A stretch of DNA of 64,000 nt from Enterobacter sp. CC120223-11 (GTDB lineage: Bacteria > Pseudomonadota > Gammaproteobacteria > Enterobacterales > Enterobacteriaceae). The DNA is taken from assembly GCF_900215375.1 (NCBI RefSeq), contig NZ_OBEF01000012.1, forward strand, positions 1 to 64,000, in the 5' to 3' direction. This document shows positions 1 to 11,278 of this stretch, in pieces (positions within the stretch are counted from its first letter, which is position 1; every line of letters begins with the position of its first letter). The position numbers were made by a program, and so were the translations under genes. The notes below the pieces were generated by a model. It saw only the letters and a list, made by a program, of their open reading frames with translations, was not told the DNA's origin and did no database searches.

Positions 1-81
1 CTACGACGTTGATAGGTCGGGTGTGTAAGTGTAGCGATACATTGAGCTAACCGATACTAATGAACCGTGAGGCTTAACCTT
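1..81 (+). rRNA. rrl: 23S ribosomal RNA, 3' end (partial)
   Basis: The first 81 bases match the 3' end of enterobacterial 23S rRNA, ending in GAGGCTTAACCTT, the usual mature 3' terminus. The rest lies outside the window. It is followed by a spacer of about 100 bases and 5S rRNA, so this is the distal part of an rRNA operon. Because metA follows, it corresponds to rrnE of E. coli. Confidence 0.95.
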
Positions 82-184
82 ACAACGCCGAAGCTGTTTT
101 GGCGTGAGAGACAGACACATTTTCAGCCTGATAACAGATTAGTCGATGTGCACAGAGTAAGACGTGCATGTTGAAAACAGAATT

Positions 185-304
185 TGCCTGGCGGCACTAG
201 CGCGGTGGTCCCACCTGACCCCATGCCGAACTCAGAAGTGAAACGCCGTAGCGCCGATGGTAGTGTGGGGTCTCCCCATGCGAGAGTAGGGAACTGCCAG
301 GCAT
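185..304 (+). rRNA. rrf: 5S ribosomal RNA
   Basis: A 120-nt sequence starts TGCCTGGCGG and ends ACTGCCAGGCAT, so its two ends pair to form helix I. The internal segment with CCCATGCCGAACTCAGAAG is the near-invariant 5S core. Length equals that of E. coli 5S. No tRNA gene is seen between 23S and 5S or after 5S. Confidence 0.97.
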
Positions 305-320
305 CAAACAGACAAGAAAA

Positions 321-347
321 CCTCATGCGAAAGCATGGGGTTTTTTT
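321..347 (+). terminator. rRNA operon terminator
   Basis: A hairpin of CCTCATGC, loop GAAA and GCATGGGG is followed by seven T residues, 16 bases after the 5S end. This is a classical intrinsic terminator closing the rRNA operon. Confidence 0.9.
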
Positions 348-464
348 GCGTTTGTCCGCAACCTTTCCACAGACATATCCACAGTACTTACCCTAAATTA
401 CGTCGTGAAACTTTCTCACCTTTCACATGTAGACTCGACATTTGACTTATTCCCGGTTATCTTC

Positions 465-496
465 AGCTATCTGGATGTCTAAACGTGTAAACGTAT
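465..496 (+). promoter_or_regulatory. metA operator: four tandem MetJ boxes
   Basis: Four consecutive 8-mers, agctatct, ggatgtct, aaacgtgt and aaacgtat, resemble the met box AGACGTCT, the MetJ-SAM binding unit. They end 19 bases before the metA start codon. A TTGACT sequence at 442-447 could be the -35 element, with the first box over the -10 region. MetJ binding would therefore block RNA polymerase. The boxes diverge individually, as is usual for tandem met boxes. Confidence 0.8.
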
Positions 497-515
497 GCTG
501 TGAGGTAACAAGGTT

Positions 516-1445
516 ATGCCGATTCGGGTGCAGGACGAGCTGCCAGCCGTCAATTTCTTGCGTGATGAGAACGTCTTTGTGATGACGGCATCGCGTGCCA
601 CCAACCAGGAAATTCGCCCGCTGAAGGTGTTAATCCTTAACCTGATGCCGAAAAAGATAGAGACGGAAAACCAGTTTTTACGCCTGCTGTCGAACTCGCC
701 ATTGCAGGTTGATGTCCAGCTCTTGCGCATTGATGCACGCGAATCCCGTAACACGCCTACCGAGCATCTCAACAACTTCTACTGCAACTTTGAAGACATC
801 TGTAAAGATAACTACGATGGGCTGATTGTGACTGGCGCACCGCTGGGACTGGTTGAGTTCAACGATGTTGCCTACTGGCCGCAGATTAAACAGGTGCTGG
901 AGTGGGCAAAAGACCACGTCACCTCAACGCTCTTTGTCTGCTGGGCAGTTCAGGCAGCGCTGAATATTTTGTACGGCATTCCCAAACAAACCCGAACGGA
1001 AAAACTCTCTGGCGTATACGAGCACCATATTCTTCACCCGCACGCGTTGCTGACGCGTGGCTTTGATGATTCGTTCCTGGCTCCGCATTCTCGCTACGCT
1101 GACTTCCCGGCTGTGCTGATTCGCGACTACACCGATCTCGAGATCCTGGCCGAAACGGAAGACGGTGACGCTTATCTGTTTGCCAGCAAAGATAAGCGTA
1201 TCGCCTTCGTCACCGGCCATCCAGAATATGATGCCCATACCCTGGCGAGCGAGTATTTCCGTGACGAAGAAGCAGGTCTTTCCCCCGAGGTCCCGCACAA
1301 TTATTTCCCGCAAAACGATCCGCAAAACAAACCGCGAGCAACCTGGCGCAGCCACGGCAATATGCTGTTCATTAACTGGCTGAACTATTACGTTTATCAG
1401 ATCACGCCATACGATCTGCGCCATATGAATCCGACGCTGGAGTAA
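516..1445 (+). CDS. metA: Homoserine O-succinyltransferase
   Basis: MetA transfers succinyl from succinyl-CoA to homoserine, the first committed step of methionine synthesis in the cytoplasm. The protein has 309 residues, the family length. The catalytic residues known from E. coli are in place: Cys142 in FVCWAVQ, and His235 and Glu237 in TGHPEYD. The start at 516 is preceded by TGAGGTAA with good spacing. The gene stands alone, with MetJ boxes upstream and a terminator downstream. E. coli has yjaA and yjaB between the rRNA operon and metA; here the interval is only about 210 bases and holds no gene. Repression by MetJ with SAM is inferred from the boxes. Confidence 0.97.
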   Translation: MPIRVQDELPAVNFLRDENVFVMTASRATNQEIRPLKVLILNLMPKKIETENQFLRLLSNSPLQVDVQLLRIDARESRNTPTEHLNNFYCNFEDICKDNYDGLIVTGAPLGLVEFNDVAYWPQIKQVLEWAKDHVTSTLFVCWAVQAALNILYGIPKQTRTEKLSGVYEHHILHPHALLTRGFDDSFLAPHSRYADFPAVLIRDYTDLEILAETEDGDAYLFASKDKRIAFVTGHPEYDAHTLASEYFRDEEAGLSPEVPHNYFPQNDPQNKPRATWRSHGNMLFINWLNYYVYQITPYDLRHMNPTLE

Positions 1446-1488
1446 TCCACCGCCTAAACGATCATAAAGCGATTCAGCACTCCACATC

Positions 1489-1511
1489 AGGCACCTTCGG
1501 GTGCCTTTTTT
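1489..1511 (+). terminator. metA terminator
   Basis: AGGCACC, loop TTCG, then GGTGCCT followed by a run of T forms a strong intrinsic terminator 44 bases after the metA stop. Confidence 0.9.
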
Positions 1512-1576
1512 ATTTCCGAAAAGCACGCCAAATTAAATGATAACTTTAAATTCATTGTTATCAATGTGTTATGTGT

Positions 1577-1615
1577 ATTTCCATTTAAAAATGGAAATTG
1601 TTTTTGATTTATAAT
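1577..1615 (+). promoter_or_regulatory. aceB promoter with IclR operator
   Basis: Bases 1577-1598 form a 22-bp near-perfect palindrome, atttccattt-aa-aaatggaaat, containing the TGGAAAT and ATTTCCA half-sites of the IclR box. A TATAAT hexamer at 1610-1615 follows directly, so the operator covers the region expected for the -35 element. IclR, encoded at 6565-7392, is the known repressor of aceBAK and is released by glyoxylate and pyruvate. That the site is functional is inference from match and position. Confidence 0.8.
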
Positions 1616-1712
1616 TATTATTGCGTAGGCTTAACTGAGCTGAACGAAAACCATACAACGATCTTTGTTTACTTTGGGAAGTGACCTGGGATCAACGATG
1701 AGGAGCCGCGCA

Positions 1713-3314
1713 ATGACACAACAGGCAACAACCACCGAAGAACTGGCCTTTAGCCAGCCGTTTGGCGCGCAGGAGCAGCAGATCCTGACGCCGGAAGCGA
1801 TCGATTTTTTGAGTGAACTGGTCACCAGGTTTACCCCGCAGCGTAATAAGCTGCTGGCCGCACGCATCCAGCAGCAGCAAGATATTGATGACGGCAGGCT
1901 TCCTGATTTTATTTCGGAAACGGATTCCATTAGAAATGGTGACTGGAAAATTCGCGGTATTCCGCAGGATTTGCTCGACCGCCGCGTGGAAATCACCGGC
2001 CCGGTTGAACGCAAAATGGTGATCAATGCCCTGAATGCCAATGTCAAAGTGTTCATGGCTGATTTTGAAGATTCACTGGCCCCGAACTGGCATAAGGTTA
2101 TCGACGGGCAAATCAACCTGCGTGATGCGGTCAACGGGAGCATCAGTCACACCAATGAAGACGGAAAAATCTATCAGCTGAAACCTGACCCAGCCGTTCT
2201 GGTGTGTCGCGTGCGCGGTCTGCACCTGCCGGAAAAGCACGTGACCTGGCGTGGGGAAGCTATTCCGGGGAGCCTGTTTGATTTCGCACTCTACTTTTTC
2301 CACAACCATAAGCGCCTGTTAGCCAAAGGCAGCGGCCCTTATTTCTACCTGCCGAAAACGCAGGCCTGGCAGGAAGCGGCATGGTGGAGCGAAGTGTTCA
2401 GCTACACCGAAGATCGCTTCGAATTACCACGCGGCACCATCAAAGCAACGCTACTGATTGAAACGCTGCCAGCGGTGTTCCAGATGGACGAAATCCTGCA
2501 TGCCCTGCGTGACCACATCGTGGGTCTGAACTGCGGTCGCTGGGATTACATCTTCAGCTATATCAAAACGTTGAAGAACCACCCGGATCGCGTACTGCCG
2601 GATCGCCAGGTTGTCACAATGGATAAGCCTTTCCTCAGCGCCTATTCGCGTTTGTTGATCAAAACCTGCCATAAGCGCGGTGCGTTTGCGATGGGCGGCA
2701 TGGCGGCGTTTATTCCCAGCAAAGACACGGCGCGCAATGCGCAGGTGCTCAATAAGGTGAAAGCCGATAAATCGCTGGAAGCCAACAACGGTCATGACGG
2801 CACCTGGATTGCTCATCCGGGCCTGGCGGATACGGCGATGGCCGTCTTTAACGACGTATTGGGGGAAAACCCTAACCAGCTGTCTGTCACTCGCGATGAA
2901 GATGCACCGATTACCGCAGAACAGCTGCTGGCGCCTTGCGAAGGGGAGCGAACGGAAGAAGGCATGCGTGCCAATATTCGCGTCGCGGTGCAGTACATCG
3001 AGGCCTGGATCTCTGGCAACGGCTGCGTGCCGATTTACGGCCTGATGGAAGATGCCGCCACGGCGGAAATATCGCGCACGTCGATCTGGCAGTGGATCCA
3101 CCACCAGAAAACGCTCAGCAACGGTACGCCAGTGACGAAAGCTCTGTTCCGCCAGATGCTCGCCGAAGAGCTGCTGGTTGTTCAGGACGAACTGGGCGAA
3201 CACCGGTTCAGCAGTGGCCGTTTCGACGAAGCCGCGCGCCTGATGGAGCAAATCACCACCTCCGATGAACTCGTCGACTTCTTAACGCTGCCCGGCTATC
3301 GCCTGCTGGCCTGA
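1713..3314 (+). CDS. aceB: Malate synthase A
   Basis: Malate synthase condenses glyoxylate with acetyl-CoA to give malate, the second step of the glyoxylate bypass. From the ATG at 1713 the protein has 533 residues, exactly the E. coli length, beginning [14 protein letters not shown] longer in-frame start at 1665 adds 16 residues unlike the family and lacks a good ribosome site, whereas GATGAGGAG precedes 1713. The C-terminus [12 protein letters not shown] matches the family. Conserved blocks VFMADFEDS and [11 protein letters not shown] are intact. It is the first gene of aceB-aceA-aceK; aceA begins 35 bases downstream. Expression is probably controlled by the IclR operator at 1577-1598. Confidence 0.97.
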   Translation: MTQQATTTEELAFSQPFGAQEQQILTPEAIDFLSELVTRFTPQRNKLLAARIQQQQDIDDGRLPDFISETDSIRNGDWKIRGIPQDLLDRRVEITGPVERKMVINALNANVKVFMADFEDSLAPNWHKVIDGQINLRDAVNGSISHTNEDGKIYQLKPDPAVLVCRVRGLHLPEKHVTWRGEAIPGSLFDFALYFFHNHKRLLAKGSGPYFYLPKTQAWQEAAWWSEVFSYTEDRFELPRGTIKATLLIETLPAVFQMDEILHALRDHIVGLNCGRWDYIFSYIKTLKNHPDRVLPDRQVVTMDKPFLSAYSRLLIKTCHKRGAFAMGGMAAFIPSKDTARNAQVLNKVKADKSLEANNGHDGTWIAHPGLADTAMAVFNDVLGENPNQLSVTRDEDAPITAEQLLAPCEGERTEEGMRANIRVAVQYIEAWISGNGCVPIYGLMEDAATAEISRTSIWQWIHHQKTLSNGTPVTKALFRQMLAEELLVVQDELGEHRFSSGRFDEAARLMEQITTSDELVDFLTLPGYRLLA

Positions 3315-3349
3315 ACACATCACCGATAATAAAAATGGAGCATCTGCCA

Positions 3350-4654
3350 ATGAAAACCCGTACCCAACAAATCGAAGAAGTACAGAAAGAATGGACAAAC
3401 CCACGCTGGGAAGGCATTCGTCGCCCGTACAGCGCGGAAGAGGTGGTGAAGCTGCGTGGTTCGGTAAACCCGGAATGCACGCTGGCACAGCGCGGTGCCG
3501 CGAAAATGTGGCGCCTGCTGCACGGTGAATCGAAAAAAGGGTACGTGAATAGCCTCGGGGCGCTGACGGGCGGTCAGGCATTGCAGCAGGCGAAGGCCGG
3601 CATTGAGGCCGTGTATCTCTCCGGCTGGCAGGTTGCGGCAGATGCTAACCTGGCCTCCAGCATGTACCCGGATCAGTCGCTCTACCCGGCGAACTCGGTG
3701 CCGTGCGTGGTGGATCGGATCAACAACACTTTCCGTCGTGCCGATCAGATCCAGTGGGCTTCTGGCATTGAACCCAACGATCCACGCTTTATTGATTATT
3801 TCCTGCCGATCGTGGCTGACGCAGAAGCCGGGTTTGGCGGCGTGCTCAACGCGTTCGAGCTGATGAAGTCGATGATTGAGGCCGGGGCGGCGGCGGTTCA
3901 CTTTGAAGATCAGCTGGCCTCGGTGAAGAAATGCGGACACATGGGCGGCAAAGTGCTGGTGCCGACTCAGGAAGCGGTTCAGAAACTGGTGGCCGCGCGC
4001 CTGGCGGCGGACGTGCTTGGCGTGCCGACGCTGCTGATTGCCCGTACTGACGCTGATGCAGCCGATTTGATCACCTCCGACTGTGACCCGTACGACAGCG
4101 AATTTGTCACTGGCGAGCGCACCAGCGAAGGCTTCTATCGCACCCGGGCAGGTATCGAGCAGGCGATCAGCCGTGGGCTGGCCTATGCGCCATACGCCGA
4201 CCTGGTGTGGTGTGAAACGTCCACGCCGGATCTGGAGCTGGCTCGTCGCTTCGCCGACGCGATTCATGCGAAATACCCGGGCAAGCTGCTGGCCTACAAC
4301 TGCTCGCCGTCGTTCAACTGGAAGAAAAACCTGGATGATAAAACCATCGCCAGCTTCCAGCAGCAGCTCTCTGAGATGGGCTACAAGTACCAGTTCATCA
4401 CCCTGGCAGGCATTCACAGCATGTGGTTCAACATGTTCGACCTGGCCCACGCGTACGCGCAGGGCGAAGGGATGCGCCACTACGTGGAGAAAGTGCAGCA
4501 GCCAGAGTTTGAGAAAGCCCAGGACGGTTACACCTTCGTATCCCACCAGCAGGAAGTGGGGACGGGCTACTTCGATAAGGTGACCACCATCATTCAGGGC
4601 GGAGCTTCGTCCGTCACTGCGCTGACCGGGTCAACGGAAGAGTCACAGTTCTAA
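3350..4654 (+). CDS. aceA: Isocitrate lyase
   Basis: Isocitrate lyase cleaves isocitrate into glyoxylate and succinate, bypassing the decarboxylating steps of the TCA cycle during growth on acetate. The start at 3350 gives 434 residues ([10 protein letters not shown]), the E. coli length; a start five codons earlier would swallow the GGAG ribosome site. The active-site signature KKCGH is at residues 193-197 with the catalytic Cys195. It is the middle gene of aceBAK. Between it and aceK lies a CCCTCTCCC palindrome where E. coli has REP elements, which could lower aceK expression relative to aceA. Confidence 0.97.
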   Translation: MKTRTQQIEEVQKEWTNPRWEGIRRPYSAEEVVKLRGSVNPECTLAQRGAAKMWRLLHGESKKGYVNSLGALTGGQALQQAKAGIEAVYLSGWQVAADANLASSMYPDQSLYPANSVPCVVDRINNTFRRADQIQWASGIEPNDPRFIDYFLPIVADAEAGFGGVLNAFELMKSMIEAGAAAVHFEDQLASVKKCGHMGGKVLVPTQEAVQKLVAARLAADVLGVPTLLIARTDADAADLITSDCDPYDSEFVTGERTSEGFYRTRAGIEQAISRGLAYAPYADLVWCETSTPDLELARRFADAIHAKYPGKLLAYNCSPSFNWKKNLDDKTIASFQQQLSEMGYKYQFITLAGIHSMWFNMFDLAHAYAQGEGMRHYVEKVQQPEFEKAQDGYTFVSHQQEVGTGYFDKVTTIIQGGASSVTALTGSTEESQF

Positions 4655-4675
4655 TCAATATCCCGCCGATCTGTT

Positions 4676-4710
4676 CCCTCTCCCTCAGGGAGAGGGTTAG
4701 GGAGAGGGGA
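4676..4710. repeat. CCCTCTCCC palindrome, aceA-aceK junction
   Basis: CCCTCTCCCT, two bases, AGGGAGAGGG, then a second GGGAGAGGGG. The first two arms form a stable hairpin. Related elements recur at 11350, 21722, 27530, 30756 and 51635 in this window, always between genes. In an operon transcript such a hairpin could block 3' exonucleases and protect upstream aceBA message. Confidence 0.8.
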
Positions 4711-4729
4711 AATAGTGACGGGGATACTC

Positions 4730-6454
4730 ATGACGCGCGACCTTGAACTGCTTATCGCCCAAACCATCCTGCAAGGCTTTGACGCGCAGTATGGCCGCTT
4801 TCTGGAAGTCACTTCCGGTGCGCAGCAGCGCTTTGAACAAGCCGACTGGCACGCCGTGCAGCAGGCGATGAAGCAACGTATTCACCTCTACGATCACCAC
4901 GTGGGCCTGGTTGTTGAGCAACTGCGCTGCATCACTGACGGTAAAAGCCCCGACGCAGACTTTCTGCTGAGGGTGAAAGAGCACTACACCGCATTACTGC
5001 CCGACTATCCGCGCTTTGAAATTGCCGAAAGCTTTTTTAACTCAGTTTATTGTCGGCTCTTCGATCACCGCTCGCTGACTCCCGAGCGGCTTTTTATCTT
5101 TAGCTCCCAGCCTGAAGGACGCTTTCGCACGATCTCGCGTCCGCTGGCGAAGGATTTCTACCCGCACACCGGCTGGGGAGCGTTATTCAGCCAGATGCTT
5201 ACGGAGCTGCCGTTGCGCCTGCGCTGGCAAAATCTGGCCCGTGACGTGGAGTACATCCTGGCGCATCTCAGCGAAACCTTTGGTCAGGACGTGCTGCAGG
5301 AAGCGCATTTACAGGTAGCGAATGAACTGTTTTACCGTAATAAAGCGGCCTGGCTGATTGCTAAACTGCACACGCCCCAGGGAATGGTGCCGCTGCTCCT
5401 GCCCATTCATCGCAGTGATGAAGGTGAGCTATTCATTGATACCTGCCTGACGACCAGCGCCGAGGCCAGCATCGTCTTTGGCTTCGCCCGCTCTTATTTC
5501 ATGGTGTATGCGCCACTGCCTGCCGCACTGGTGGAGTGGCTACGTGAAATCCTGCCCGGCAAAACGACCGCCGAACTGTATATGGCCATTGGCTGCCAGA
5601 AGCACGGCAAAACCGAAAGCTATCGTGAATACCTGACGTATATTCGACAGGCCGATGAACAGTTTATCGAAGCGCCCGGCATTCGCGGCATGGTCATGCT
5701 GGTGTTCACGCTGCCCGGATTCGACAGGGTGTTTAAGGTGATCAAAGACCGCTTCGCGCCGCAAAAAGAGATGACTGCTGCCCACGTTCGCGCCTGCTAT
5801 CAGCTGGTCAAAGAGCACGATCGCGTCGGGCGCATGGCGGATACCCAGGAGTTCGAAAATTTCGTGCTGGAGAAGCGGCAAATTTCCCCTGCCTTGCTCG
5901 ATTTACTGTGGCAGGAAGTGCCGCAAAAACTTACCGATCTGGGCGACCGTATAGCCATCAGCCATCTCTACATCGAACGGCGGATGGTGCCGCTAAATCT
6001 GTGGCTTGAACAGGTCGATGGGCAGATGCTGCGCGATGCAGTGGAAGAGTACGGGAACGCGATTCGTCAGCTAGCGGCGGCAAATATCTTCCCTGGCGAC
6101 ATGTTATTCAAAAACTTCGGCGTAACGCGCCATGGGCGGGTGGTGTTCTACGATTACGACGAAATCTGCTACATGACGGAAGTGAATTTCCGCAATATTC
6201 CGCCGCCGCGTTATCCGGAAGATGAGCTTGCCAGCGAGCCGTGGTACAGCGTTTCGCCGGGCGATGTGTTTCCGGAGGAGTTTCGCCACTGGCTGTGCGC
6301 CGATGCCCGTATCGGGCCACTGTTCGAGGAGATGCACGCCGATTTGCTGCGTGCGGAATACTGGCGAGGATTACAGACGCGGATCCGTGACGGTCACGTC
6401 GAAGATGTGTTTGCCTACCGTAAGCGCCAGCGTTTTTGTGTGAAATATAGCTAA
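4730..6454 (+). CDS. aceK: Isocitrate dehydrogenase kinase/phosphatase
   Basis: AceK phosphorylates isocitrate dehydrogenase on a serine to inactivate it, and removes the phosphate again, setting the flux split between the TCA cycle and the glyoxylate bypass. From the ATG at 4730 the protein has 574 residues (E. coli 578); the C-terminus is about four residues shorter. A GTG at 4715 in frame would add five residues; ATG 4730 better matches the family N-terminus [12 protein letters not shown] and has GGGG upstream. Conserved blocks [34 protein letters not shown] and [16 protein letters not shown] (kinase-like metal-binding segment) are intact. It is last in aceBAK. Confidence 0.96.
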   Translation: MTRDLELLIAQTILQGFDAQYGRFLEVTSGAQQRFEQADWHAVQQAMKQRIHLYDHHVGLVVEQLRCITDGKSPDADFLLRVKEHYTALLPDYPRFEIAESFFNSVYCRLFDHRSLTPERLFIFSSQPEGRFRTISRPLAKDFYPHTGWGALFSQMLTELPLRLRWQNLARDVEYILAHLSETFGQDVLQEAHLQVANELFYRNKAAWLIAKLHTPQGMVPLLLPIHRSDEGELFIDTCLTTSAEASIVFGFARSYFMVYAPLPAALVEWLREILPGKTTAELYMAIGCQKHGKTESYREYLTYIRQADEQFIEAPGIRGMVMLVFTLPGFDRVFKVIKDRFAPQKEMTAAHVRACYQLVKEHDRVGRMADTQEFENFVLEKRQISPALLDLLWQEVPQKLTDLGDRIAISHLYIERRMVPLNLWLEQVDGQMLRDAVEEYGNAIRQLAAANIFPGDMLFKNFGVTRHGRVVFYDYDEICYMTEVNFRNIPPPRYPEDELASEPWYSVSPGDVFPEEFRHWLCADARIGPLFEEMHADLLRAEYWRGLQTRIRDGHVEDVFAYRKRQRFCVKYS

Positions 6455-6471
6455 TAGCCTGATGTCGCTGA

Positions 6472-6557
6472 TTGCCAGGTGGCGGCTGATGCCTTACCTG
6501 GCCTACAAATCAGACTTAAGGTTTTGTAGGCCCGGCAAGCGTAGCGCCGCCGGGCAA
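6472..6557. repeat. Head-to-head REP pair (BIME-like)
   Basis: Two opposed REP-type palindromes: one running from 6472 and ending ACCTGGCCTACAA, the other beginning TTGTAGGCCCGGCAAGCG and ending GCCGGGCAA. The GTAGGCC/GGCCTAC heads are typical of enterobacterial REP sequences. It fills the gap between the convergent genes aceK and iclR and probably serves as mRNA 3' end protection or a gyrase/IHF site. It is unrelated to the CCCTCTCCC family. Confidence 0.88.
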
Positions 6558-6564
6558 TCAAGGC

Positions 6565-7392
6565 TTACTTAATCCCGCCATAAGCCAGCGTCACTTCCTT
6601 CGCGGCCTTAATCACTAAGGCACCTAACTCCGTCACGCGATCATCGGTCATACGTGAAATCGGGCCGGAGATAGAAATGGCGGCAAATGGCTCGCGATGT
6701 TCATCATAGATACAGGCCGCCACGCAGCGCAGGCCGAGCGCGTGTTCCTCATCATCAAAGGAATAACCGCGCTTGCGCGTCTGTGCTAAATCCTCTTTCA
6801 GATGTACCGGCGACACCAGCGTGGCGTGCGTGTAGGCGTGCAGCCCTTTACGGTGCAGCAGGCCGCTGACCTGCTCGTCGCTCAGCTGCGCTAAAAACGC
6901 TTTCCCCGCTCCGGAAGCATGCATGGGTAACTTGCCGCCAATCGGTGCGGACATACGCATCAGCTGTGTGCACTGCACCTGGTCGATGATGATCGCCTGA
7001 TGGTCGCTCTGATCCAGCACCGCCAGGTTGACGGTTTCGCCGGACTCTTCCATCAGCTTGCGCAGAATCGGATGGACGATAGCCAGAAGGTTGCGACTTT
7101 GCAGGAAGCTGCTGCCGACGATAAACGCGTGTGCGCCGATCGTCCAGTGGCCTAAATCACCAATCTGGCGGACAAACCCTAACTGCTGCATGGTGGTCAG
7201 TAAGCGGTGCGTCGTGGAGTTGGGCAGGCCCGCCTGCTGTGCCAGTTCGGTCAGGGCTACATCACCGTGCGATTCGGCAATGAACTCCAGTAGCTTCAGG
7301 CCGCGGGTTAAGGACTGCACCTGGCCGCCAGCCGGAGCGGCGGCTGCAGGGGCTGGTTTTCTGCCGCGTTTCGCGGGAACGGTCGCCACCAT
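6565..7392 (-). CDS. iclR: Transcriptional repressor IclR
   Basis: IclR represses aceBAK and itself. The 275-residue protein has a basic low-complexity head (AKRGRKPAPAAAAPAG), a winged helix-turn-helix around residues 30-90 (LTELAQQAGLPNSTTHRLL), and the effector-binding domain with GGKLPMHASGAGKAFLA. AAGGAG lies 8 bases ahead of the start codon. The gene is convergent with aceK and divergent from metH, as in E. coli, but arpA, which lies between aceK and iclR in E. coli K-12, is absent. A near-consensus IclR box lies just upstream of its start. Confidence 0.96.
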   Translation of the reverse strand: MVATVPAKRGRKPAPAAAAPAGGQVQSLTRGLKLLEFIAESHGDVALTELAQQAGLPNSTTHRLLTTMQQLGFVRQIGDLGHWTIGAHAFIVGSSFLQSRNLLAIVHPILRKLMEESGETVNLAVLDQSDHQAIIIDQVQCTQLMRMSAPIGGKLPMHASGAGKAFLAQLSDEQVSGLLHRKGLHAYTHATLVSPVHLKEDLAQTRKRGYSFDDEEHALGLRCVAACIYDEHREPFAAISISGPISRMTDDRVTELGALVIKAAKEVTLAYGGIK

Positions 7393-7414
7393 GACGGACT
7401 CCTTTTCTGTATCG

Positions 7415-7429
7415 TGGAAATCATTTTCG
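7415..7429 (-). promoter_or_regulatory. IclR autoregulatory box
   Basis: tggaaatcattttcg matches the IclR consensus TGGAAATNATTTCCA at 12 of the 14 fixed positions. It lies 23 bases upstream of the iclR start codon and just downstream of an AT-rich TATAAT-like element readable on both strands at 7439-7446. This fits negative autoregulation. Confidence 0.7.
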
Positions 7430-7481
7430 TTTTATTTGATTATAATGCAACCGTTATTAGAACTGATCGGAGCAGTAGTCG

Positions 7482-7494
7482 TGAGCATCTCTCA
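7482..7494 (+). promoter_or_regulatory. Candidate MetR site upstream of metH
   Basis: TGAGCATCTCTCA is a symmetric 13-mer close to the MetR consensus TGAA-N5-TTCA, with one mismatch in each half, 80 bases before the metH start. MetR with homocysteine is the known activator of metH. This assignment rests on sequence and position alone. Confidence 0.4.
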
Positions 7495-7573
7495 TGTTCG
7501 CGGTGGCTCTCTTTTCCACGCTGGTTGATTATGCCACTATGGCTTGTTGATAAGAGCGTTGTCGGGAGTCCGC

Positions 7574-10500
7574 GTGAGCACCATCGAAAAGCAGCTGAAG
7601 CAGCAGTTAAAAGACCGAATCCTGGTTCTGGACGGGGGCATGGGCACCATGATCCAGAGCTATCGCCTGAGCGAAGAGGACTACCGTGGCGAACGCTTCG
7701 CCCAGTGGTCCAGCGACCTGAAAGGCAACAATGACCTGCTGGTGCTGACCCAACCGGACATCATCGCCGCCATCCACAACGCCTACTTTGAGGCCGGGGC
7801 GGACATCGTTGAAACCAACACCTTCAACTCGACCACCATCGCGATGGCGGATTACGAGATGGAGTCGCTGTCGGCGGAAATTAACTTCGCGGCGGCAAAA
7901 CTGGCCCGTGCCTGCGCTGATGAATGGACGGCGAAAACGCCGGAAAAACCGCGGTACGTAGCGGGCGTGCTTGGCCCGACGAACCGTACGGCGTCCATCT
8001 CTCCCGACGTAAACGATCCTGCCTTCCGTAATATCACCTTCGATCAGCTGGTGGCCGCCTATCGCGAATCCACCAAAGCGCTGGTGGAAGGTGGATCCGA
8101 TTTGATTCTTATCGAAACCGTCTTCGACACCCTGAACGCCAAAGCGGCGATTTTTGCGGTGAAAGAGGAGCTGGAAGCGCTCGGCGTCGATCTGCCAATC
8201 ATGATTTCCGGCACCATTACCGACGCCTCGGGGCGTACGCTTTCCGGCCAGACCACCGAAGCGTTTTATAACTCGCTGCGCCATGCGGATGCGCTCTCCT
8301 TCGGCCTGAACTGTGCGCTGGGGCCAGATGAGCTGCGCCAGTACGTGCAGGAGCTTTCCCGTATTGCCGAATGCTACGTGACCGCGCACCCGAACGCCGG
8401 GCTGCCGAATGCCTTCGGTGAGTACGATCTCGACGCAGCGACCATGGCCGCGCAGATCCGCGAATGGGCGGAGTCGGGCTTCCTCAATATCGTCGGCGGT
8501 TGCTGCGGCACCACGCCGGAGCACATCGCGGCAATGAGCCGTGCGGTGGAAGGTCTTGCGCCACGTCAGCTGCCTGACATTCCTGTTGCCTGCCGTCTCG
8601 CAGGGCTTGAGCCGCTGAACATCGGCGATGACAGCCTGTTTGTGAACGTCGGCGAGCGGACCAACGTCACCGGTTCTGCAAAATTTAAGCGGCTGATTAA
8701 AGAAGAAAAGTACGCCGAAGCGCTCTATGTGGCGCGTCAGCAGGTGGAAAGCGGCGCGCAGATCATCGACATCAACATGGACGAAGGGATGCTCGACGCC
8801 GAAGCGGCGATGGTGCGTTTCCTGAACCTGATCGCCGGTGAGCCAGACATCGCCCGCGTGCCGATCATGATCGACTCCTCGAAATGGGATGTGATTGAGA
8901 AAGGCCTGCAGTGCATCCAGGGTAAAGGCATCGTCAACTCCATTTCGATGAAAGAGGGCGTGGAGGCCTTTATCCATCACGCCAAAAAAGTGCGTCGCTA
9001 CGGCGCCGCCGTGGTGGTGATGGCCTTTGACGAAGTCGGCCAGGCGGATACCCGCGAGCGCAAAATCGAAATTTGCCGCCGCGCCTACAACATCCTGACC
9101 AAAGAAGTCGGCTTCCCGCCGGAAGATATTATTTTCGACCCGAATATCTTCGCCGTGGCGACCGGTATCGAAGAGCACAACAACTACGCGCAGGACTTTA
9201 TCGGTGCCTGCGAAGATATCAAACGCGAGCTGCCACACGCGCTGATTTCCGGGGGCGTCTCCAACGTCTCCTTCTCGTTCCGTGGCAACGACCCTGTGCG
9301 CGAAGCCATTCACGCCGTGTTCCTCTACTACGCCATCCGCAACGGCATGGACATGGGGATTGTGAATGCCGGGCAGCTGGCGATTTATGACGACCTGCCT
9401 GCGGAACTGCGTGATGCGGTGGAAGACGTGATCCTCAACCGTCGCGATGACAGCACCGAACGCATGCTGGATCTGGCGGAAAAATACCGTGGCAGCAAAA
9501 CCGACGAAGCCGCCAATACTCAGCAGGCGGAATGGCGCGGCTGGGACGTGAAAAAGCGTCTTGAATACTCGCTGGTCAAAGGCATCACCGAGTTTATTGA
9601 GGCCGATACCGAAGAGGCACGCCAGCAGGCCGCACGCCCGATTGAGGTCATTGAAGGCCCGCTGATGGACGGCATGAACGTGGTTGGTGACCTGTTCGGC
9701 GAAGGCAAAATGTTCCTGCCGCAGGTGGTGAAATCCGCCCGCGTGATGAAGCAGGCGGTGGCTTACCTCGAGCCCTACATTGAGGCCAGCAAAGAGAAGG
9801 GCAGCAGCAACGGCAAGATGGTGATCGCCACCGTGAAGGGCGACGTGCACGACATCGGTAAAAACATCGTCGGCGTGGTGCTGCAATGTAACAACTACGA
9901 AATTATCGATCTTGGCGTGATGGTGCCGACGGACAAAATCCTCAAAACCGCGCGCGAAGTGAATGCCGACCTGATCGGTCTTTCTGGGCTGATCACGCCA
10001 TCGCTTGACGAAATGGTTAACGTGGCGAAAGAGATGGAGCGTCAGGGCTTCACCATTCCGCTGCTGATTGGTGGGGCGACCACCTCGAAGGCGCACACGG
10101 CGGTGAAAATCGAGCAGAACTACAGCGGCCCGACGGTATACGTGCAGAACGCCTCGCGCACCGTTGGCGTGGTGTCGTCGCTGCTTTCCACCACGCAGCG
10201 GGATGATTTTGTTGCCCGCACGCGTCAGGAATATGAAACCGTGCGTATCCAGCACGCGCGTAAAAAACCGCGCACGCCGCCAGTTTCCTTGCAGGCTGCG
10301 CGTGATAACGACCTGGCCTTTGACTGGGAAAGCTACACGCCGCCGGTGGCCCATCGTCTGGGCGTGCAGGCGGTAACGGCCAGCATCGAAACCCTGCGTA
10401 ACTACATCGACTGGACGCCGTTCTTTATGACCTGGTCGCTGGCGGGGAAATACCCGCGCATTCTCGAAGACGAAGTGGTGGGTGAAGAGGCGAAGCGCCT

Positions 10501-11257
10501 GTTTGCGGACGCCAACGAGATGCTCGACAAGCTCAGCGCGGAAAAATCGCTGAACCCACGCGGCGTGGTCGGGCTGTTCCCGGCAAACCGCAAAGGCGAC
10601 GACATCGAAATTTATCGCGATGAAACCCGTACTCACGTGCTGGCGGTCAGCCATCATCTGCGTCAGCAAACCGAAAAAACCGGCTTCGCTAACTACTGCC
10701 TGTCGGATTTCGTAGCGCCAAAACTTTCCAACAAAGCGGATTACATCGGCGCATTTGCGGTGACCGGCGGCCTCGAAGAAGATGCGCTGGCGGATGCCTA
10801 CGATGCGCAGCACGATGATTACAACAAAATCATGATAAAAGCCGTGGCGGACCGTCTCGCGGAAGCCTTTGCAGAATACCTGCACGAGCGCGTGCGTAAG
10901 GTGTACTGGGGCTATGCCGCGAATGAGAACCTCAGCAACGAAGAGCTGATTCGCGAAAACTACCAGGGCATTCGCCCGGCACCGGGCTATCCGGCCTGCC
11001 CGGAGCATACCGAGAAAGCCACCATCTGGCAGCTGCTGGACGCGGAAACGCACACAGGTATGAAGCTGACCGAATCCTACGCCATGTGGCCTGGCGCATC
11101 GGTGTCCGGCTGGTACTTCAGCCACCCGGACAGCAAATACTACGCCGTGGCGCAGATTCAGCGCGATCAGGTGGAGGATTACGCGTTCCGTAAGGGAATG
11201 AGCGTGGCCGAAGCCGAGCGCTGGCTGGCGCCAAATCTGGGCTATGACGCTGATTAA
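7574..11257 (+). CDS. metH: Cobalamin-dependent methionine synthase
   Basis: MetH methylates homocysteine using 5-methyltetrahydrofolate, with methylcobalamin as carrier. A GTG start at 7574 gives 1227 residues, exactly the E. coli length, with GGGAG upstream; E. coli metH also starts with GTG. Domain order: homocysteine-binding barrel (about 1-330) with zinc cysteines in FGLNCALG and GGCCGTT; pterin-binding barrel (about 350-620); cap and B12 domain (about 650-890) with the cobalt-ligating histidine in [13 protein letters not shown] reactivation domain (about 900-1227) with [15 protein letters not shown]. All are intact. The antisense strand is open for over 1100 codons here; that is a codon-bias shadow. 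Confidence 0.98.
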   Translation: MSTIEKQLKQQLKDRILVLDGGMGTMIQSYRLSEEDYRGERFAQWSSDLKGNNDLLVLTQPDIIAAIHNAYFEAGADIVETNTFNSTTIAMADYEMESLSAEINFAAAKLARACADEWTAKTPEKPRYVAGVLGPTNRTASISPDVNDPAFRNITFDQLVAAYRESTKALVEGGSDLILIETVFDTLNAKAAIFAVKEELEALGVDLPIMISGTITDASGRTLSGQTTEAFYNSLRHADALSFGLNCALGPDELRQYVQELSRIAECYVTAHPNAGLPNAFGEYDLDAATMAAQIREWAESGFLNIVGGCCGTTPEHIAAMSRAVEGLAPRQLPDIPVACRLAGLEPLNIGDDSLFVNVGERTNVTGSAKFKRLIKEEKYAEALYVARQQVESGAQIIDINMDEGMLDAEAAMVRFLNLIAGEPDIARVPIMIDSSKWDVIEKGLQCIQGKGIVNSISMKEGVEAFIHHAKKVRRYGAAVVVMAFDEVGQADTRERKIEICRRAYNILTKEVGFPPEDIIFDPNIFAVATGIEEHNNYAQDFIGACEDIKRELPHALISGGVSNVSFSFRGNDPVREAIHAVFLYYAIRNGMDMGIVNAGQLAIYDDLPAELRDAVEDVILNRRDDSTERMLDLAEKYRGSKTDEAANTQQAEWRGWDVKKRLEYSLVKGITEFIEADTEEARQQAARPIEVIEGPLMDGMNVVGDLFGEGKMFLPQVVKSARVMKQAVAYLEPYIEASKEKGSSNGKMVIATVKGDVHDIGKNIVGVVLQCNNYEIIDLGVMVPTDKILKTAREVNADLIGLSGLITPSLDEMVNVAKEMERQGFTIPLLIGGATTSKAHTAVKIEQNYSGPTVYVQNASRTVGVVSSLLSTTQRDDFVARTRQEYETVRIQHARKKPRTPPVSLQAARDNDLAFDWESYTPPVAHRLGVQAVTASIETLRNYIDWTPFFMTWSLAGKYPRILEDEVVGEEAKRLFADANEMLDKLSAEKSLNPRGVVGLFPANRKGDDIEIYRDETRTHVLAVSHHLRQQTEKTGFANYCLSDFVAPKLSNKADYIGAFAVTGGLEEDALADAYDAQHDDYNKIMIKAVADRLAEAFAEYLHERVRKVYWGYAANENLSNEELIRENYQGIRPAPGYPACPEHTEKATIWQLLDAETHTGMKLTESYAMWPGASVSGWYFSHPDSKYYAVAQIQRDQVEDYAFRKGMSVAEAERWLAPNLGYDAD

Positions 11258-11278
11258 GTCATCTTTTCTTACAACAAA

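Noticed and set aside
355..390. TATCCACAG-like repeats after the 5S gene as DnaA boxes or an origin
   Set aside because: Only two imperfect matches, no AT-rich unwinding region, and no replication genes here.
3320..4546. A 408-codon minus-strand frame over aceA
   Set aside because: Antisense shadow of isocitrate lyase with no ribosome site or recognisable motif.
7607..11125. A 1172-codon open frame on the strand opposite metH
   Set aside because: It is exactly antisense to an intact, conserved metH, its product is rich in His, Arg and Gly, and it has no family motif. It arises from GC-rich codon bias.
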